The notes under the pieces: model-generated
Database searches by the model: none
Seen by the model: only the letters and a program-made list of their open reading frames with translations
What the model was told of the DNA's origin: nothing
In this document: positions 1 through 9,054 of the stretch, in pieces
Position numbering within the stretch: the stretch's first letter is position 1
Layout of the letters: every line of letters begins with the position of its first letter
Position numbers and translations under genes: made by a program
NCBI RefSeq assembly: GCF_024347595.1
Contig: NZ_AP025506.1
Span: 1,674,001 to 1,738,000 of the forward strand
Source of the DNA: Vibrio pomeroyi
GTDB lineage: Bacteria > Pseudomonadota > Gammaproteobacteria > Enterobacterales > Vibrionaceae
DNA length: 64,000 bases
Direction: 5' to 3'

Positions 1-1
1 C

Positions 2-1648
2 GACCTTTCTACTATCCCTGCAAATTCAATCGAACGTGTTGAGATTATCCGTGGTCCAATGTCTGCACTGTACGGTTCAGATGGTATGGGCGGCACGATC
101 AACATCATTACTAAAGCACCTGTAAATGAGTGGAGTTCTTCACTAAGCACAGACATCAGCACTCCAAATGATGGCAATGGCGGACAAGAACACTCTGTTG
201 GTTTAACGACTTCTGGTGCTCTGATTGAAGATGAGCTTTTCGCACGATTCTCGATCAATCAAACTAGCCGTGATGCATGGCAGCCATATACAGGTACTCG
301 AACTGATGGAAACGTAACAACAGATCGTTCTGATATTACTGCACTTGAAGGGCGCGACACACTTAGCTTACTTGGTACACTAACTTGGCATGCAACTGAC
401 AATCAAACCATCGATTTGGACGTAGGTTACAGCGATGATGAGCGTGATTCTGCGGCTGAGCATGCTACAGGCGTGAACTATTCAAATTCAAACGTGAAAC
501 GTAACAGCCAAGCCCTAACACACAGTGGTTTCTGGAGCTGGGGTGATACTCAAGTTCGTTACTCACGAGAGAATGTCGTGGATAAGAATGCTGCGGATGT
601 CGGCAATTCAACCCGTGATGTAGAAGAGTTGACGCAAATCTTTGAAGCGTCAGCTACAAGCTACCTTGGAGATAGTCACGTTCTAACCGTTGGCTTAGAT
701 TACCAATTGAGCGAATTGACTAATGAAGAGAATGTAACGGGAGATCCAGCAGAGGCTTACCAAGGTGCATTATTCATCCAAGATCAATGGAATGTAACTG
801 AGCAGTTAACTGCGACATTAGGCGGTCGTTTAGATAAGCACGAAAAGTACGGCGAAGAGTTCAGCCCACGTGTTTATTTAGTTCACCAAACAACGAATGA
901 CCTGATCATTAAAGGTGGTGTTGGTAAAGCATTCAAGGCGCCATCATTAACGCAAAACCATGCTGGCTATACAGTAGCGAGTTGTAAAGGTTGGTGTGAC
1001 ATTGTTGGTAACGAAGACCTAAACCCAGAAACAAGCTGGAACTACGAGATTGCTGCACTTTATACTCAACCTCGTTGGAATGTTGAAGGCGCGCTTTTCC
1101 GTAATGAGATTCAAGATTTGATTGACCGTGGCGATACTGAATGTACTTCAGGTGGCACATGGGGCGGTAATGGTGTTGGCTGTGTAGACAGCGGTAACAA
1201 CTTTGTAAGTAACGGTACGCGTACTTACGTTAACGTTTCTGAAGCGGTTATCCAAGGTGCGGAGCTTACGGGTCAATTCCAAATCACGGACGAGTGGGGT
1301 ATTTCTGGTAACTACACTTTCCTAGATACAGAAGATAAATCAACGGGTGAAGAGCTGCTAGAGCGTTACAAGCATTCTGGTTTGGTTAAGCTAAACTGGA
1401 GCCCTACTTACGATCTAAACACCTTTATTAGTGCGCGCTACCGTGGCGAACGCAATATCGAAACGGATCTAACTCAGGATGCTTACACAACATTGAATAT
1501 CGGTACGGTTTACAACGTAAATGATTCTGTTCGTATTCGTGCGGGTATCACCAACTTGACGGACGAAGCGGTATCTCAAGAGCTTGAGAACATGGGTTAC
1601 GTTGAAGAGCCACGCACTTACTACGTAGGTATGACTGCAGACTTCTAA
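2..1648 (+). CDS. TonB-dependent outer-membrane receptor, 3' part (CirA/IrgA-like)
   Basis: Partial gene: the reading frame is open from base 2, so the true start lies before the window. The first visible residues are the end of the plug domain (ERVEIIRGP followed by ALYGSDGMGG), a typical plug signature of FepA/CirA/IrgA-type receptors. The rest is the 22-strand barrel, rich in alternating hydrophobic/aromatic strands, ending in the TonB-receptor terminus MTADF with the final Phe needed for BAM insertion. A pair of Cys-containing loops (around CKGWCD and CTSGGTWGG) look extracellular. The family imports ferric catecholates or similar iron chelates across the outer membrane using TonB energy. 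The substrate cannot be told from sequence. It is about 22 kb from the siderophore locus and not part of it. A strong terminator follows. Confidence 0.9.
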   Translation, partial: DLSTIPANSIERVEIIRGPMSALYGSDGMGGTINIITKAPVNEWSSSLSTDISTPNDGNGGQEHSVGLTTSGALIEDELFARFSINQTSRDAWQPYTGTRTDGNVTTDRSDITALEGRDTLSLLGTLTWHATDNQTIDLDVGYSDDERDSAAEHATGVNYSNSNVKRNSQALTHSGFWSWGDTQVRYSRENVVDKNAADVGNSTRDVEELTQIFEASATSYLGDSHVLTVGLDYQLSELTNEENVTGDPAEAYQGALFIQDQWNVTEQLTATLGGRLDKHEKYGEEFSPRVYLVHQTTNDLIIKGGVGKAFKAPSLTQNHAGYTVASCKGWCDIVGNEDLNPETSWNYEIAALYTQPRWNVEGALFRNEIQDLIDRGDTECTSGGTWGGNGVGCVDSGNNFVSNGTRTYVNVSEAVIQGAELTGQFQITDEWGISGNYTFLDTEDKSTGEELLERYKHSGLVKLNWSPTYDLNTFISARYRGERNIETDLTQDAYTTLNIGTVYNVNDSVRIRAGITNLTDEAVSQELENMGYVEEPRTYYVGMTADF

Positions 1649-1684
1649 TCAACTTGCGTTTGATTTGATAGATACATTTAAAAC

Positions 1685-1722
1685 AAAGAACCCACATGAC
1701 TTTACGTCGTGTGGGTTCTTTT
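1685..1722 (+). terminator. Rho-independent terminator after TonB receptor
   Basis: A 16-bp stem (AAAGAACCCACATGAC pairing with the arm at 1706-1721, one T-G wobble) with a 5-nt loop is followed by Ts. It lies 36 bases after the receptor stop codon and clearly ends that transcript. Confidence 0.9.
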
Positions 1723-1767
1723 GATTTGAGGGCTAGTAATTATAGCGAGTACAGGTGTCGAAAAGTG

Positions 1768-2526
1768 TTAGCCTTTTACACAGGTGATGAGAGCATTACC
1801 CGACTGGGTATCCCACGGCAACAACTTATCGTAATCGTGTTCAAAGATATGAACTTCAAAGTAGGCTTTGAGTATTTCAATCAACTCTTGGAACGAGAAA
1901 GCCACCATTGGGTGTTCATCATTCCATATTTGAGTTTCACCAGCGGTTGTCTTCTCTATACTGAGTTTCAACGCCTGTTTGTCACCTTCGCCTGAATAAT
2001 ACCAACCCGAGCGGAAAGTAAAATCATCCTGCTCTTGGTTAGTTGTGTGTCGAACAAAAAGATCATTACAGATCTTGTCTTTGTCGACCACATTGAAGCA
2101 GAACACACCGCCTTGTTTTAGCGCTTTATGAACGCTGGCAATGCACTCTTTTAACTTCTCGATGCCATCGTTGTAGTGGATGGAATACAAGAAACAAGTA
2201 ATAAGGTCGAACGGCTCGGAGACTTCAAAATTACTCATGTTCTGCACTGAAAAGTTCGCTTCCGGGCAGCGTATTTGAGCGATGTCTAACATGGGCTGGT
2301 TTAGGTCAAGTCCATTGCTTTGATAGCCGTAATCAATAAAGTGACGAACGTGAGGACCTGTACCACAACCAAGGTCTAGGTGAGTTTTTCCTTTATTTCC
2401 AAAAATCTGATGTAGCCTACGAACGCAGTTACTTTGCGCTTGGTAGTCAATATCAACACACATTAAATCATAGTAACCAGATAGGTCGGTATAGAGCGCG
2501 TTGGCGGACATGTTTGCCTGCAGCAT
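1768..2526 (-). CDS. Class I SAM-dependent methyltransferase
   Basis: A 252-residue protein with the SAM-binding motif I LDLGCGTG at residues 50-57, an acidic motif II region (NGLDLN, about 73-78) and a post-motif segment (LITCFLYSIHY, about 108-118), so it is a Rossmann-fold methyltransferase of the Methyltransf_11/25 type. The C-terminal part (about 150-250) is a beta-rich extension like those of small-molecule methyltransferases. The substrate is not predictable. A second in-frame ATG at codon 6 has a weak AGG upstream and may be the real start. It is convergent with the TonB receptor and stands alone, with no partner gene to suggest a pathway. Confidence 0.85.
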   Translation of the reverse strand: MLQANMSANALYTDLSGYYDLMCVDIDYQAQSNCVRRLHQIFGNKGKTHLDLGCGTGPHVRHFIDYGYQSNGLDLNQPMLDIAQIRCPEANFSVQNMSNFEVSEPFDLITCFLYSIHYNDGIEKLKECIASVHKALKQGGVFCFNVVDKDKICNDLFVRHTTNQEQDDFTFRSGWYYSGEGDKQALKLSIEKTTAGETQIWNDEHPMVAFSFQELIEILKAYFEVHIFEHDYDKLLPWDTQSGNALITCVKG

Positions 2527-2636
2527 TTGCTGAAAAAATTGGGGTGGCGCATAGTAAACTAGAACTTAAAAATAACAAGAAAATCTTGGTTCAGTTTACT
2601 GGTTTAAATGACCTTTATTGATGCTTAGCAATTCTT

Positions 2637-3962
2637 TCACTGTCCACACTCTATGCACGCGCCTTCTTGATTGACCGACACTCTATTCTTGCCTTTCGAT
2701 TTAGCCTGATAGAGCGCGTTATCCGTAACACGAATTAAGGTATTGAGCGCCTTGCTCGTGCGCATGATACAGCTATCGGTAATGCCAATACTCACGCTCG
2801 ATTGAAACTTGGTACGATTGAACCCCAAGAACTGACGAGTGCGAAACTCTTCGCAAATGCGTTCGCCCACCACTCTTGCTTGAGAATCGGCAGTGGCTAG
2901 TGCCGTCGCTTGATTCGATCGGGCTTTAGGAAAGAAGACGATAAACTCTTCGCCGCCCCAACGTCCAACAACGCCGTTCAACGCTTTTACGTGTTTCTTG
3001 ATGGTTTGTGCAAGGGTGCGAATGACTTCATCACCCACACTGTGGCCAAATTGGTCGTTAATCTTTTTGAAATCATCAATGTCCAGCAGCAAACAAGACA
3101 TCTCAGTTTGATCACTTAACGGCTTTTTCAACCAATCGTAAATAGCGCTGCGATTGAGCACTTGTGTTAGGTCGTCATGAAGGGCACGGTGTAATAGTTC
3201 CTGTTCCAATATTACCTTATCTGAAACGTCTTCTATCACCACTTGAATTGCTTTTTCGCCTTGCCAATTAATGATGTTGTCGTAGATGTTGAAGTGCTTT
3301 TTACTGCCATCAAAGCATTGGTTTTCAACAACTGAACTGAAGTTTGGCGGACTACCTTTGAGTATGCTCTGGCAACGTTTCATAGCATTCAGTCGGTTTG
3401 CTGGTGGAATGATTGAAATGATCGAATCCATGGCCAACACCTGTTCAACCGATTTTGCGCCCTGTAAATCAACCCAAGCTTGGTTAACCATCAGTGGTTT
3501 GAAGTTTCTATGGACAAGTATGCCTTGTTTAGAGCTGTTGAGCAGAGATTGGTACATCTGGTCTTTTTCTTGATTATGACGCTCGGCTGCGATCACAGGA
3601 GTGATATCAATGATCATTACGCGAAGTGCAGGGCGCTTGTTTACCTGAATGCCTTGGGCAATGCTAAACAAAGACAAGTTACGACCGTTAATGACGATGT
3701 CGGTATAGAGCTTTCCTTTTAGAAGTTGTCCTTTAATTGCAGTCAGGTAACGTTCACGCATGGCTCCGTGGAAATGCTCTGGCACCATTGAATAGACAAA
3801 GTCGACGTTCTTAAGAAGTGATTCTTTACTGGCGTAACCAAATATCTTGGCAATGTTATTATCAACATCAATAACACGATGATCTTGAAGCGTAATGTAG
3901 CCCTGAGCGGAATCAAAGTTCTGGCAAGGTGTGGCTGTGGTTAAGTCTAATTGGATACTCAT
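2637..3962 (-). CDS. PAS-PAS-GGDEF diguanylate cyclase
   Basis: A 441-residue cytosolic protein with no membrane segments. The N-terminal half carries two PAS-like sensory regions (about 15-120 and 135-250), followed by a short coiled linker (DKVILEQELLHRALHDDLT) that leads into a GGDEF domain (about 262-432). The active-site motif is GGEEF at residues 336-340, a catalytically competent variant, so it should make cyclic-di-GMP from two GTP. The inhibitory I-site (RxxD five residues upstream) reads KALN, so product inhibition is predicted to be lost. The protein ends with a small Cys pair (CIEC). An AGG six bases before the ATG supports the start. The sensed signal is unknown. Confidence 0.92.
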   Translation of the reverse strand: MSIQLDLTTATPCQNFDSAQGYITLQDHRVIDVDNNIAKIFGYASKESLLKNVDFVYSMVPEHFHGAMRERYLTAIKGQLLKGKLYTDIVINGRNLSLFSIAQGIQVNKRPALRVMIIDITPVIAAERHNQEKDQMYQSLLNSSKQGILVHRNFKPLMVNQAWVDLQGAKSVEQVLAMDSIISIIPPANRLNAMKRCQSILKGSPPNFSSVVENQCFDGSKKHFNIYDNIINWQGEKAIQVVIEDVSDKVILEQELLHRALHDDLTQVLNRSAIYDWLKKPLSDQTEMSCLLLDIDDFKKINDQFGHSVGDEVIRTLAQTIKKHVKALNGVVGRWGGEEFIVFFPKARSNQATALATADSQARVVGERICEEFRTRQFLGFNRTKFQSSVSIGITDSCIMRTSKALNTLIRVTDNALYQAKSKGKNRVSVNQEGACIECGQ

Positions 3963-4182
3963 ATCGACCTAGTAATCTATCCCCTCACCGAAAATAGGTG
4001 CTTGGTATGAACTTATGAGTTTCGCAGCGATACCCAATGTATCCTTTGTTGCATTGCAATAAGGCGCATTAATTGCCGCGAGACTATGGAAGCGAAGTAT
4101 GATATTCATGATTTATCGAGAGTACCGTAATTTTACTGTATCGAAAACGGATTAAAAATTTATTAAGGATAATTAAAGACTT

Positions 4183-4641
4183 ATGGAAATAAAAATTGAT
4201 GACTTGTCTGGCGGAGAGGTGATTGGACTACTTGAAGAACATTTAGCTGATATGTACGCGACATCGCCACCAGAGAGCGTTCATGCACTTGACCTTGATG
4301 GGCTAAAGTCGCCAGAGATAACATTCTTCAGTGCATGGAAAGATAGCCAACTACTGGGCTGTGTTGCTATTAAAGAGTTGGATACTCAACATGCTGAACT
4401 CAAATCAATGAGAACCTCTCATTTTGCACGTAAATCTGGCGTTGCTAGCCAACTTTTACAACATGTTTTGGATACGGCGAACGCTCGCCAGTATCGACAA
4501 ATCAGCTTAGAAACCGGCTCTGAAGATTACTTCAAGCCTGCACGTAACTTGTACGAGAAATTTGGCTTTGGTTATTGCGAACCTTTTGCAGATTACGAGC
4601 TCGATCCTTACAGCCAATTTATGACGATCGAATTGCGTTAG
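4183..4641 (+). CDS. GNAT family N-acetyltransferase (YsnE/PhnO-like)
   Basis: A 152-residue single-domain GNAT protein. Central strands (ITFFSAWKDSQLLGCVAIKEL, in two parts around 48-68) precede the acetyl-CoA pyrophosphate loop region (RKSGVASQLLQHVL, about 83-96), which corresponds to the RxxGxG/A motif A. The end (LYEKFGFGYCEPFADYEL) is the usual motif B. The closest general type is the YsnE-like group of acetyltransferases. The acceptor is unknown. TAAGGA lies upstream of the ATG. It is a single gene between a divergent cyclase and a repeat-rich spacer. Confidence 0.85.
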   Translation: MEIKIDDLSGGEVIGLLEEHLADMYATSPPESVHALDLDGLKSPEITFFSAWKDSQLLGCVAIKELDTQHAELKSMRTSHFARKSGVASQLLQHVLDTANARQYRQISLETGSEDYFKPARNLYEKFGFGYCEPFADYELDPYSQFMTIELR

Positions 4642-4949
4642 TGCAAGCTCAGAAGCTAATAAACGAAAAGATAAAAGCAAGATTCCCTATCACGTTCGTT
4701 CCTCACTGTAGGGAATGACGGATGGAGGCTCTACGTAGAAAGTGACACGGTTGTAGCGTCTCAAAACAGAAAATGGCATTCATTACATTGACTTGATTCC
4801 GCAGCGTCATTCCAGAACCGAGGGACGAGGTATGTGGAATCTCTAACCGTAAAGTGAGATTCCCTATCACGCTCGTCCCTCGCTTTAGGGGATGACGAAT
4901 ATCTGGTCAATGACCAATGACCAATGACCAATGACCAAAGGCTAAAGCG
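4642..4949. repeat. Spacer with three dispersed palindromic repeat units
   Basis: This 308-base spacer has no gene. It holds three copies of a hairpin element whose arms are ATTCCCTA/TAGGGAAT-like: about 4680-4721, a degenerate inverted copy at 4805-4843, and 4856-4899. Each is about 40-45 bp. The same family forms the tandem array near 15.6 kb. It looks like a REP- or MITE-like genomic repeat scattered in intergenic DNA. Confidence 0.8.
4909..4938. repeat. Heptanucleotide tandem repeat (AATGACC)x4
   Basis: Four perfect head-to-tail copies of AATGACC occupy 4909-4936, just downstream of the subtilase stop codon. It is one of four heptamer arrays of different sequence in the window. Confidence 0.95.
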
Positions 4950-6668
4950 TTAGCGAGTTTCTAGCTCCGCGAAAATGGCTTCTGCATCGACAACGCTTCC
5001 TGAGATTGAAAGTGTGCTGAACGGAACCAAATCTTCCGGGCTCGATGGCTTTTTAACCAGCAACTCTGGGTAGACTTTTGATTCGCCCATCAACATGGCC
5101 TTGAGCTCTTTGACGGATAGGTCAGGGTAGCGAGACCAAACTAATGCCGCTACGCCAGACACAACAGGTGCTGCCATGCTGGTACCACTTTTCGAACCAT
5201 AGGTGTTACCGGGTGTGGTTGATAAAATGCGGTAGCCCGGTGCGAACACATCAACTGATTTTTGACCAAAGTTACTGAAGCTTGCGACTAAGGTTTCGTC
5301 TGCGTATTTTGCGGATGCACCCACATCTAACCATGTTGTGATAGGCTTCGAGCGGTAATGCTTAGCGTAACGGTTTGGAAAGCTTGGTTTGATGTCGTTA
5401 TCGTTACGACTGTTACCCGCAGAGTGAACAATCAGCACGCCTTTACGAGCGGCATAGCGGAAAGCATGGTCGACAATGTACTTACGTGGTGAGTAACTTT
5501 TACCGAAACTCATGTTAATGATCTTCGCGCCGTTATCGACTGCGTAACGCACGGCATTGGCAATGTCTTTGTCTCGCTCATCGCCGTTTGGCACCATACG
5601 TACTGCCATGATTTGAGCATGATCCGCAACTCCATCAATACCAATAAAATTGTCACGTTCTGCTGCAATAATTCCCGCCACATGAGTACCGTGTGAACCT
5701 ACAGGACCTTTTACATCGTTGTTTCCATATCCTTTTTCCCAAGGGTTAGAAATGTCGTCCCAAACAATATCGCCACGTGTGTCGAGCTCTAGGTTAAGGT
5801 GGAAATCTAAAGAGTCTTGGTATCGAGTGCGACGCGATTCTAGATATTCAAATGAGTACCATGAATCAAACACACTCAAAAGTCCTTCAGCAGCGGTTAC
5901 AACGCTAGCATTCTTGCTATCTAATAGTGTTTTTAACCCGTTGGTAGAAAAGTCTTTTTGATCGACGTATTGAAGAATCTGTTTTTTGAACTCATTGGCT
6001 TGCTCAGTTGCTGTCATTACACGATTCAATGCATCTTGGTCGTCTTTCAAAGAAGACAAGTAATCCGATTCTACCGCTTTATAGTAAGCTCGCTTCTTAC
6101 GCGGAATCCAATGACCTTTCTCTTTTAGCTTGAGGTACTTTTTGTATTCTCTGGTGACTTCTAATGTGTCTTGATCGACGTTAATGCCTAGTGAATTACC
6201 CAGAAAGTTCCAACCGTGCACATCATCAATGTAGCCATTGCCGTCATCATCGATTCCGTTGTCAGGGATCTCGTCTTCGTTGGTCCAGAGTTTGTTTTTA
6301 AGATCTTCGTGTTCCACGTCAACGCCCGAATCAAGAACGGCAACGATGACAGGTTGTGGTTGAAGAGGGGGCATTAAGTAGTCGTATACCACATCAGAGC
6401 CCACGCCTTGGAGTCTGGTGTAACTTGCCGAGAGATTAAACCAATCGCCACGTTGTTCGTCAGCGTTACTCATCATTCGCATAGAGAAAAATGCAGGTTG
6501 GAGGGTTTCTCGTGAGTAATCTTCAACTATCGTCCCTTTTACATCTTGGATGAAGGGCGAGTTGGTAGGTTGCGGCTCTGGACTATTTTCATTAAGAGCC
6601 GAGGCAGATACGTGAGCGGAAGCCATAATGGCTAAAGCGAGAGTGGTAAGTCTGTGTCCGTGATTCAT
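4950..6668 (-). CDS. Secreted S8 family (subtilisin-like) serine protease
   Basis: A 572-residue protease with a Sec signal peptide (residues 1 to about 24, hydrophobic core LALAIMASAHVSASA). The catalytic triad is Asp113 (VAVLDSGVD), His326 (SHGTHVAG) and Ser497 (GTSMAAP), with oxyanion Asn419 (SAGNS). The Asp-to-His distance of 213 residues is far above the roughly 30 of subtilisin: a charged insert fills about 150-305. Just before it is an Asp/Asn-rich segment (DNGIDDDGNGYIDD, 137-150) that probably binds calcium. This insert type is known to me mainly from Bacteroidota S8 proteases. A short prodomain-like segment (25-100) lies before the catalytic core. It is expected to be periplasmic or secreted and to degrade proteins. 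AAGGA lies about 10 bases before the ATG. Confidence 0.93.
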   Translation of the reverse strand: MNHGHRLTTLALAIMASAHVSASALNENSPEPQPTNSPFIQDVKGTIVEDYSRETLQPAFFSMRMMSNADEQRGDWFNLSASYTRLQGVGSDVVYDYLMPPLQPQPVIVAVLDSGVDVEHEDLKNKLWTNEDEIPDNGIDDDGNGYIDDVHGWNFLGNSLGINVDQDTLEVTREYKKYLKLKEKGHWIPRKKRAYYKAVESDYLSSLKDDQDALNRVMTATEQANEFKKQILQYVDQKDFSTNGLKTLLDSKNASVVTAAEGLLSVFDSWYSFEYLESRRTRYQDSLDFHLNLELDTRGDIVWDDISNPWEKGYGNNDVKGPVGSHGTHVAGIIAAERDNFIGIDGVADHAQIMAVRMVPNGDERDKDIANAVRYAVDNGAKIINMSFGKSYSPRKYIVDHAFRYAARKGVLIVHSAGNSRNDNDIKPSFPNRYAKHYRSKPITTWLDVGASAKYADETLVASFSNFGQKSVDVFAPGYRILSTTPGNTYGSKSGTSMAAPVVSGVAALVWSRYPDLSVKELKAMLMGESKVYPELLVKKPSSPEDLVPFSTLSISGSVVDAEAIFAELETR

Positions 6669-7180
6669 CTGTGTTGCATCCTTATCATTGTGAGACTGAA
6701 TAGTTGTTTGCCTAAAGCTGATACTTAGGAAAGTTATTTAAGGAGCTCTCACTAAGTCAGTTATACGAGAGGGAAAAGCCCGCTCAAAAAGCATTCAAAA
6801 GGTAATATGCAATCAGATTTGTATCATTCGCTTGGTCAATGAAATGGTAGGAAGATCTCACTGTGATCGATTTTAAAGTCTTAAAGTTTGAGCTAAATTC
6901 TATTAATAAAAGCAACATTTATAAAATAAAAAAACAAGAGTAAAGATGTTTAAAATCAATTGATTAGTTTGTTAATTATTTGAAATGCACGTAAAAACTA
7001 AAATGAGAGTCAGTCTTAGAAAAAGCGGATGTATCATTTAAGTACTGGCATTTCCGCTACGCCAATCGCCAAAACATTTGTAAGAGGCGCTAATAGCGAC
7101 AGGACACTTGTTAACAATATGATAATTTGGCTACTATTGTGGTCCATTACCCTCGTCACTACTTTTAAAGACCTTTTCTC
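6669..7180. other. 512-base AT-rich divergent intergenic region
   Basis: The spacer between the divergent subtilase and argO-like genes should hold both promoters. It is AT-rich, especially 6890-6980. I see no convincing operator, small gene or RNA. The short open frames over its right end on both strands are not gene-like. Confidence 0.5.
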
Positions 7181-7777
7181 ATGTCGACTTATTTTGCTGG
7201 TTTTTCTCTTGGTCTTTCGCTGATTCTCGCGATTGGTTCTCAAAATGCATTTGTTTTAAAGCAAGGTCTCAAGAACCAACATGTTCTAGCTATTTGTGCG
7301 GTGTGTGCGATTTCTGATGCGCTGCTGATCAGTTTCGGTGTAACGGGCTTTGGGGCGATCGTTAAACAGTTTCCACAAATAGAGCAATTTGCTCGTTATG
7401 GCGGAGCTATCTTTTTAGGCGTTTACTCGTTCTTAAGCTTCCGTTCTGCATTTACTGAAAACCACGCTCTGGAAGCAAGTGCAGAAACCAAAGATTCATT
7501 AACCAAAGCGATAGCCATGTGTTTGGCGTTCACTTGGTTAAACCCGCACGTCTATTTGGATACGGTAGTCCTGCTTGGTTCTATTTCGACTCAATATCAA
7601 CCTAATCAAATGTTATTTGGCGCAGGGGCGGTAACGGCTTCGTTTGTGTTCTTCTTTTCACTAGGTTATGGCGCTCGATTCTTGGCACCAATGTTTAAGA
7701 ACCCGAGAGCATGGAAGGTATTAGAATTTATCGTCGGTGTGATCATGGCATCTATTGCAATATCGTTGATCGTGTAA
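7181..7777 (+). CDS. LysE/ArgO family amino-acid exporter
   Basis: A 198-residue inner-membrane protein with about six hydrophobic segments. It has family hallmarks: the N-terminal GSQNAFVLKQGL motif (about 19-30) and TWLNPHVYLDTVVLLGS (about 118-134), both very close to E. coli ArgO. ArgO/LysE proteins export arginine, lysine or toxic analogues, usually under the LysR-type regulator ArgP. No regulator gene is adjacent here. No clear Shine-Dalgarno sequence precedes the ATG, but the N terminus matches the family, so the start is probably right. Confidence 0.9.
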   Translation: MSTYFAGFSLGLSLILAIGSQNAFVLKQGLKNQHVLAICAVCAISDALLISFGVTGFGAIVKQFPQIEQFARYGGAIFLGVYSFLSFRSAFTENHALEASAETKDSLTKAIAMCLAFTWLNPHVYLDTVVLLGSISTQYQPNQMLFGAGAVTASFVFFFSLGYGARFLAPMFKNPRAWKVLEFIVGVIMASIAISLIV

Positions 7778-7910
7778 TCGACCGGATTTAGGGATTCAAA
7801 GTTTCTGTATTTCACTATTTCTATAAAAATTGAATTATTTTTCGTCTTTTGAATCTGGCGTTCGTCTTAAGGGTGTAAACAGAAATTAATAACCTAATTC
7901 GGAGTCGAAA

Positions 7911-8567
7911 ATGATTAAATTGATTAGCTTTAAAAATTGCCCATTTGTTCAACGTGTTATGGGTTCTCTCGTAATGAAAAATGTGCCATTTGAAATTGAA
8001 TATATTGAACTTAATGACAAGCCACAGTGGTTCTTAGATATTTCGCCAAACGGTCAAGTGCCAGTGTTAGTAACAGAAAATGATACTGTGTTGTTTGAAT
8101 CTGACGCGATTGTCGAATACCTAGATGATAAATATTCACCTATTGAAGAAGTAACTGCTGAGCAGAAAGCATTAGACCGTGCTTGGTCTTATCAGGCGAG
8201 CAAACATTACATGCCACAATGCGGCACAATGGGAAGTAAAGACAAAGAGACTTTTGAAACACGTTTAGCGAACCTTCAAAAAGCTTTCCTAAAAGCCGAA
8301 AACAAGTTAGGCAATACAGAATTCTTTAAAGGGGATTATATCTCTAATGTCGACATCGCTTGGTTACCACTGTTGCACCGCGCGTCAGTGATTAAAGAGG
8401 GGTCAGGCTTTGATATGCTCGAAGGCTTCCCGAAAGTACAGAAGTGGCAAGCGGCGCTGATTGAATCTGGATTGACCGACAAAACCGTTCCTGAGGATTT
8501 TATCGAGAAGTTTAGTGGCTTTTATTTAACGAACAATTACTTGGCAAGCCTAGCAGAAGCTCGTTAG
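7911..8567 (+). CDS. Glutathione S-transferase family protein
   Basis: A 218-residue two-domain protein. The N-terminal thioredoxin-like domain (about 1-78) begins with NCPFVQRV, whose Cys suggests an omega/beta-like or glutaredoxin-like active site. It has the cis-Pro motif GQVPVL and the glutathione-binding ESDAIVEYL. The C-terminal alpha-helical domain (about 90-215) includes the N-capping-like NVDIAWLPLL. The family uses glutathione for conjugation, peroxide reduction or dehalogenation; the substrate is unknown. A GGAG about eight bases upstream supports the start. It is a single gene ended by a hairpin at 8636. Confidence 0.88.
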   Translation: MIKLISFKNCPFVQRVMGSLVMKNVPFEIEYIELNDKPQWFLDISPNGQVPVLVTENDTVLFESDAIVEYLDDKYSPIEEVTAEQKALDRAWSYQASKHYMPQCGTMGSKDKETFETRLANLQKAFLKAENKLGNTEFFKGDYISNVDIAWLPLLHRASVIKEGSGFDMLEGFPKVQKWQAALIESGLTDKTVPEDFIEKFSGFYLTNNYLASLAEAR

Positions 8568-8635
8568 TAATATATAGTCATAACTTTAAATATATTTTAA
8601 TAGCATAGCGCTCTAAATAAATTTAGATAAAAAAT

Positions 8636-8670
8636 AAACTCACTCTATTTGACGATAGTGTGAGTTTTTT
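8636..8670 (+). terminator. Rho-independent terminator after GST gene
   Basis: A 12-bp stem (AAACTCACTCTA with its partner at 8655-8666, one mismatch) and a short loop are followed by a run of Ts. Confidence 0.85.
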
Positions 8671-8970
8671 AATATCAAGAGCTAGGTTAACGAAAGGGAA
8701 CTCGATATATAGAGAGTTGGAATAGAGCGAAATAAGCTATTTTAAATTAACGGGTTAGGTTAGTTGTCATCATGAGGTTTACGGTTTTTCCGCCATTGAT
8801 TTATCCATTTCATACTTGATTAAAATACTGAGTCTCATAATTAAGACTCATTGAATGTCGTCAATTGTTCATTTGATGAACGCAAAATGTTGTGATAACT
8901 TCCCATTCACTCCGTAAATGAACAGTGTTTTATTATTCATTAGGAGTTCCTTATTTATTATATTTTAAAC

Positions 8971-9027
8971 GGTAGCGCAACATTTGGAATAGTGTCGGAT
9001 AACGATTCCCGGTTGGCCAACGCTACT
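8971..9027 (+). promoter_or_regulatory. Candidate structured 5' leader of omp gene
   Basis: Outer arms GTAGCG (8972-8977) and CGCTAC (9021-9026) enclose an inner hairpin GGAATAGT (8986-8993) / ACGATTCC (9002-9009) and the palindrome TTGGCCAA (9013-9020). It ends 28 bases before the ATG, so it could fold in the mRNA leader or act as a DNA operator. The function is inferred only from symmetry. Confidence 0.45.
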
Positions 9028-9054
9028 ACAGGACAAACTTAAAAGGGTATTTTC

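Larger units (their letters stand above)
8568..9054. other. 487-base intergenic region before omp gene
   Basis: It contains the GST terminator (8636-8670), two short inverted repeats (TGAGTCT/AGACTCA near 8830-8852, and GTTCAT/ATGAAC near 8867-8881), and a nested structure at 8971-9027 directly before the outer-membrane protein gene. No gene is seen. Confidence 0.6.

Noticed and set aside
1..1648. First TonB receptor as part of the siderophore locus
   Set aside because: About 22 kb away, with terminator and unrelated genes between; it looks catecholate-type.
1696..1995. Possible gene downstream of the TonB receptor
   Set aside because: It overlaps the terminator and the methyltransferase on the other strand and has no family-like sequence.
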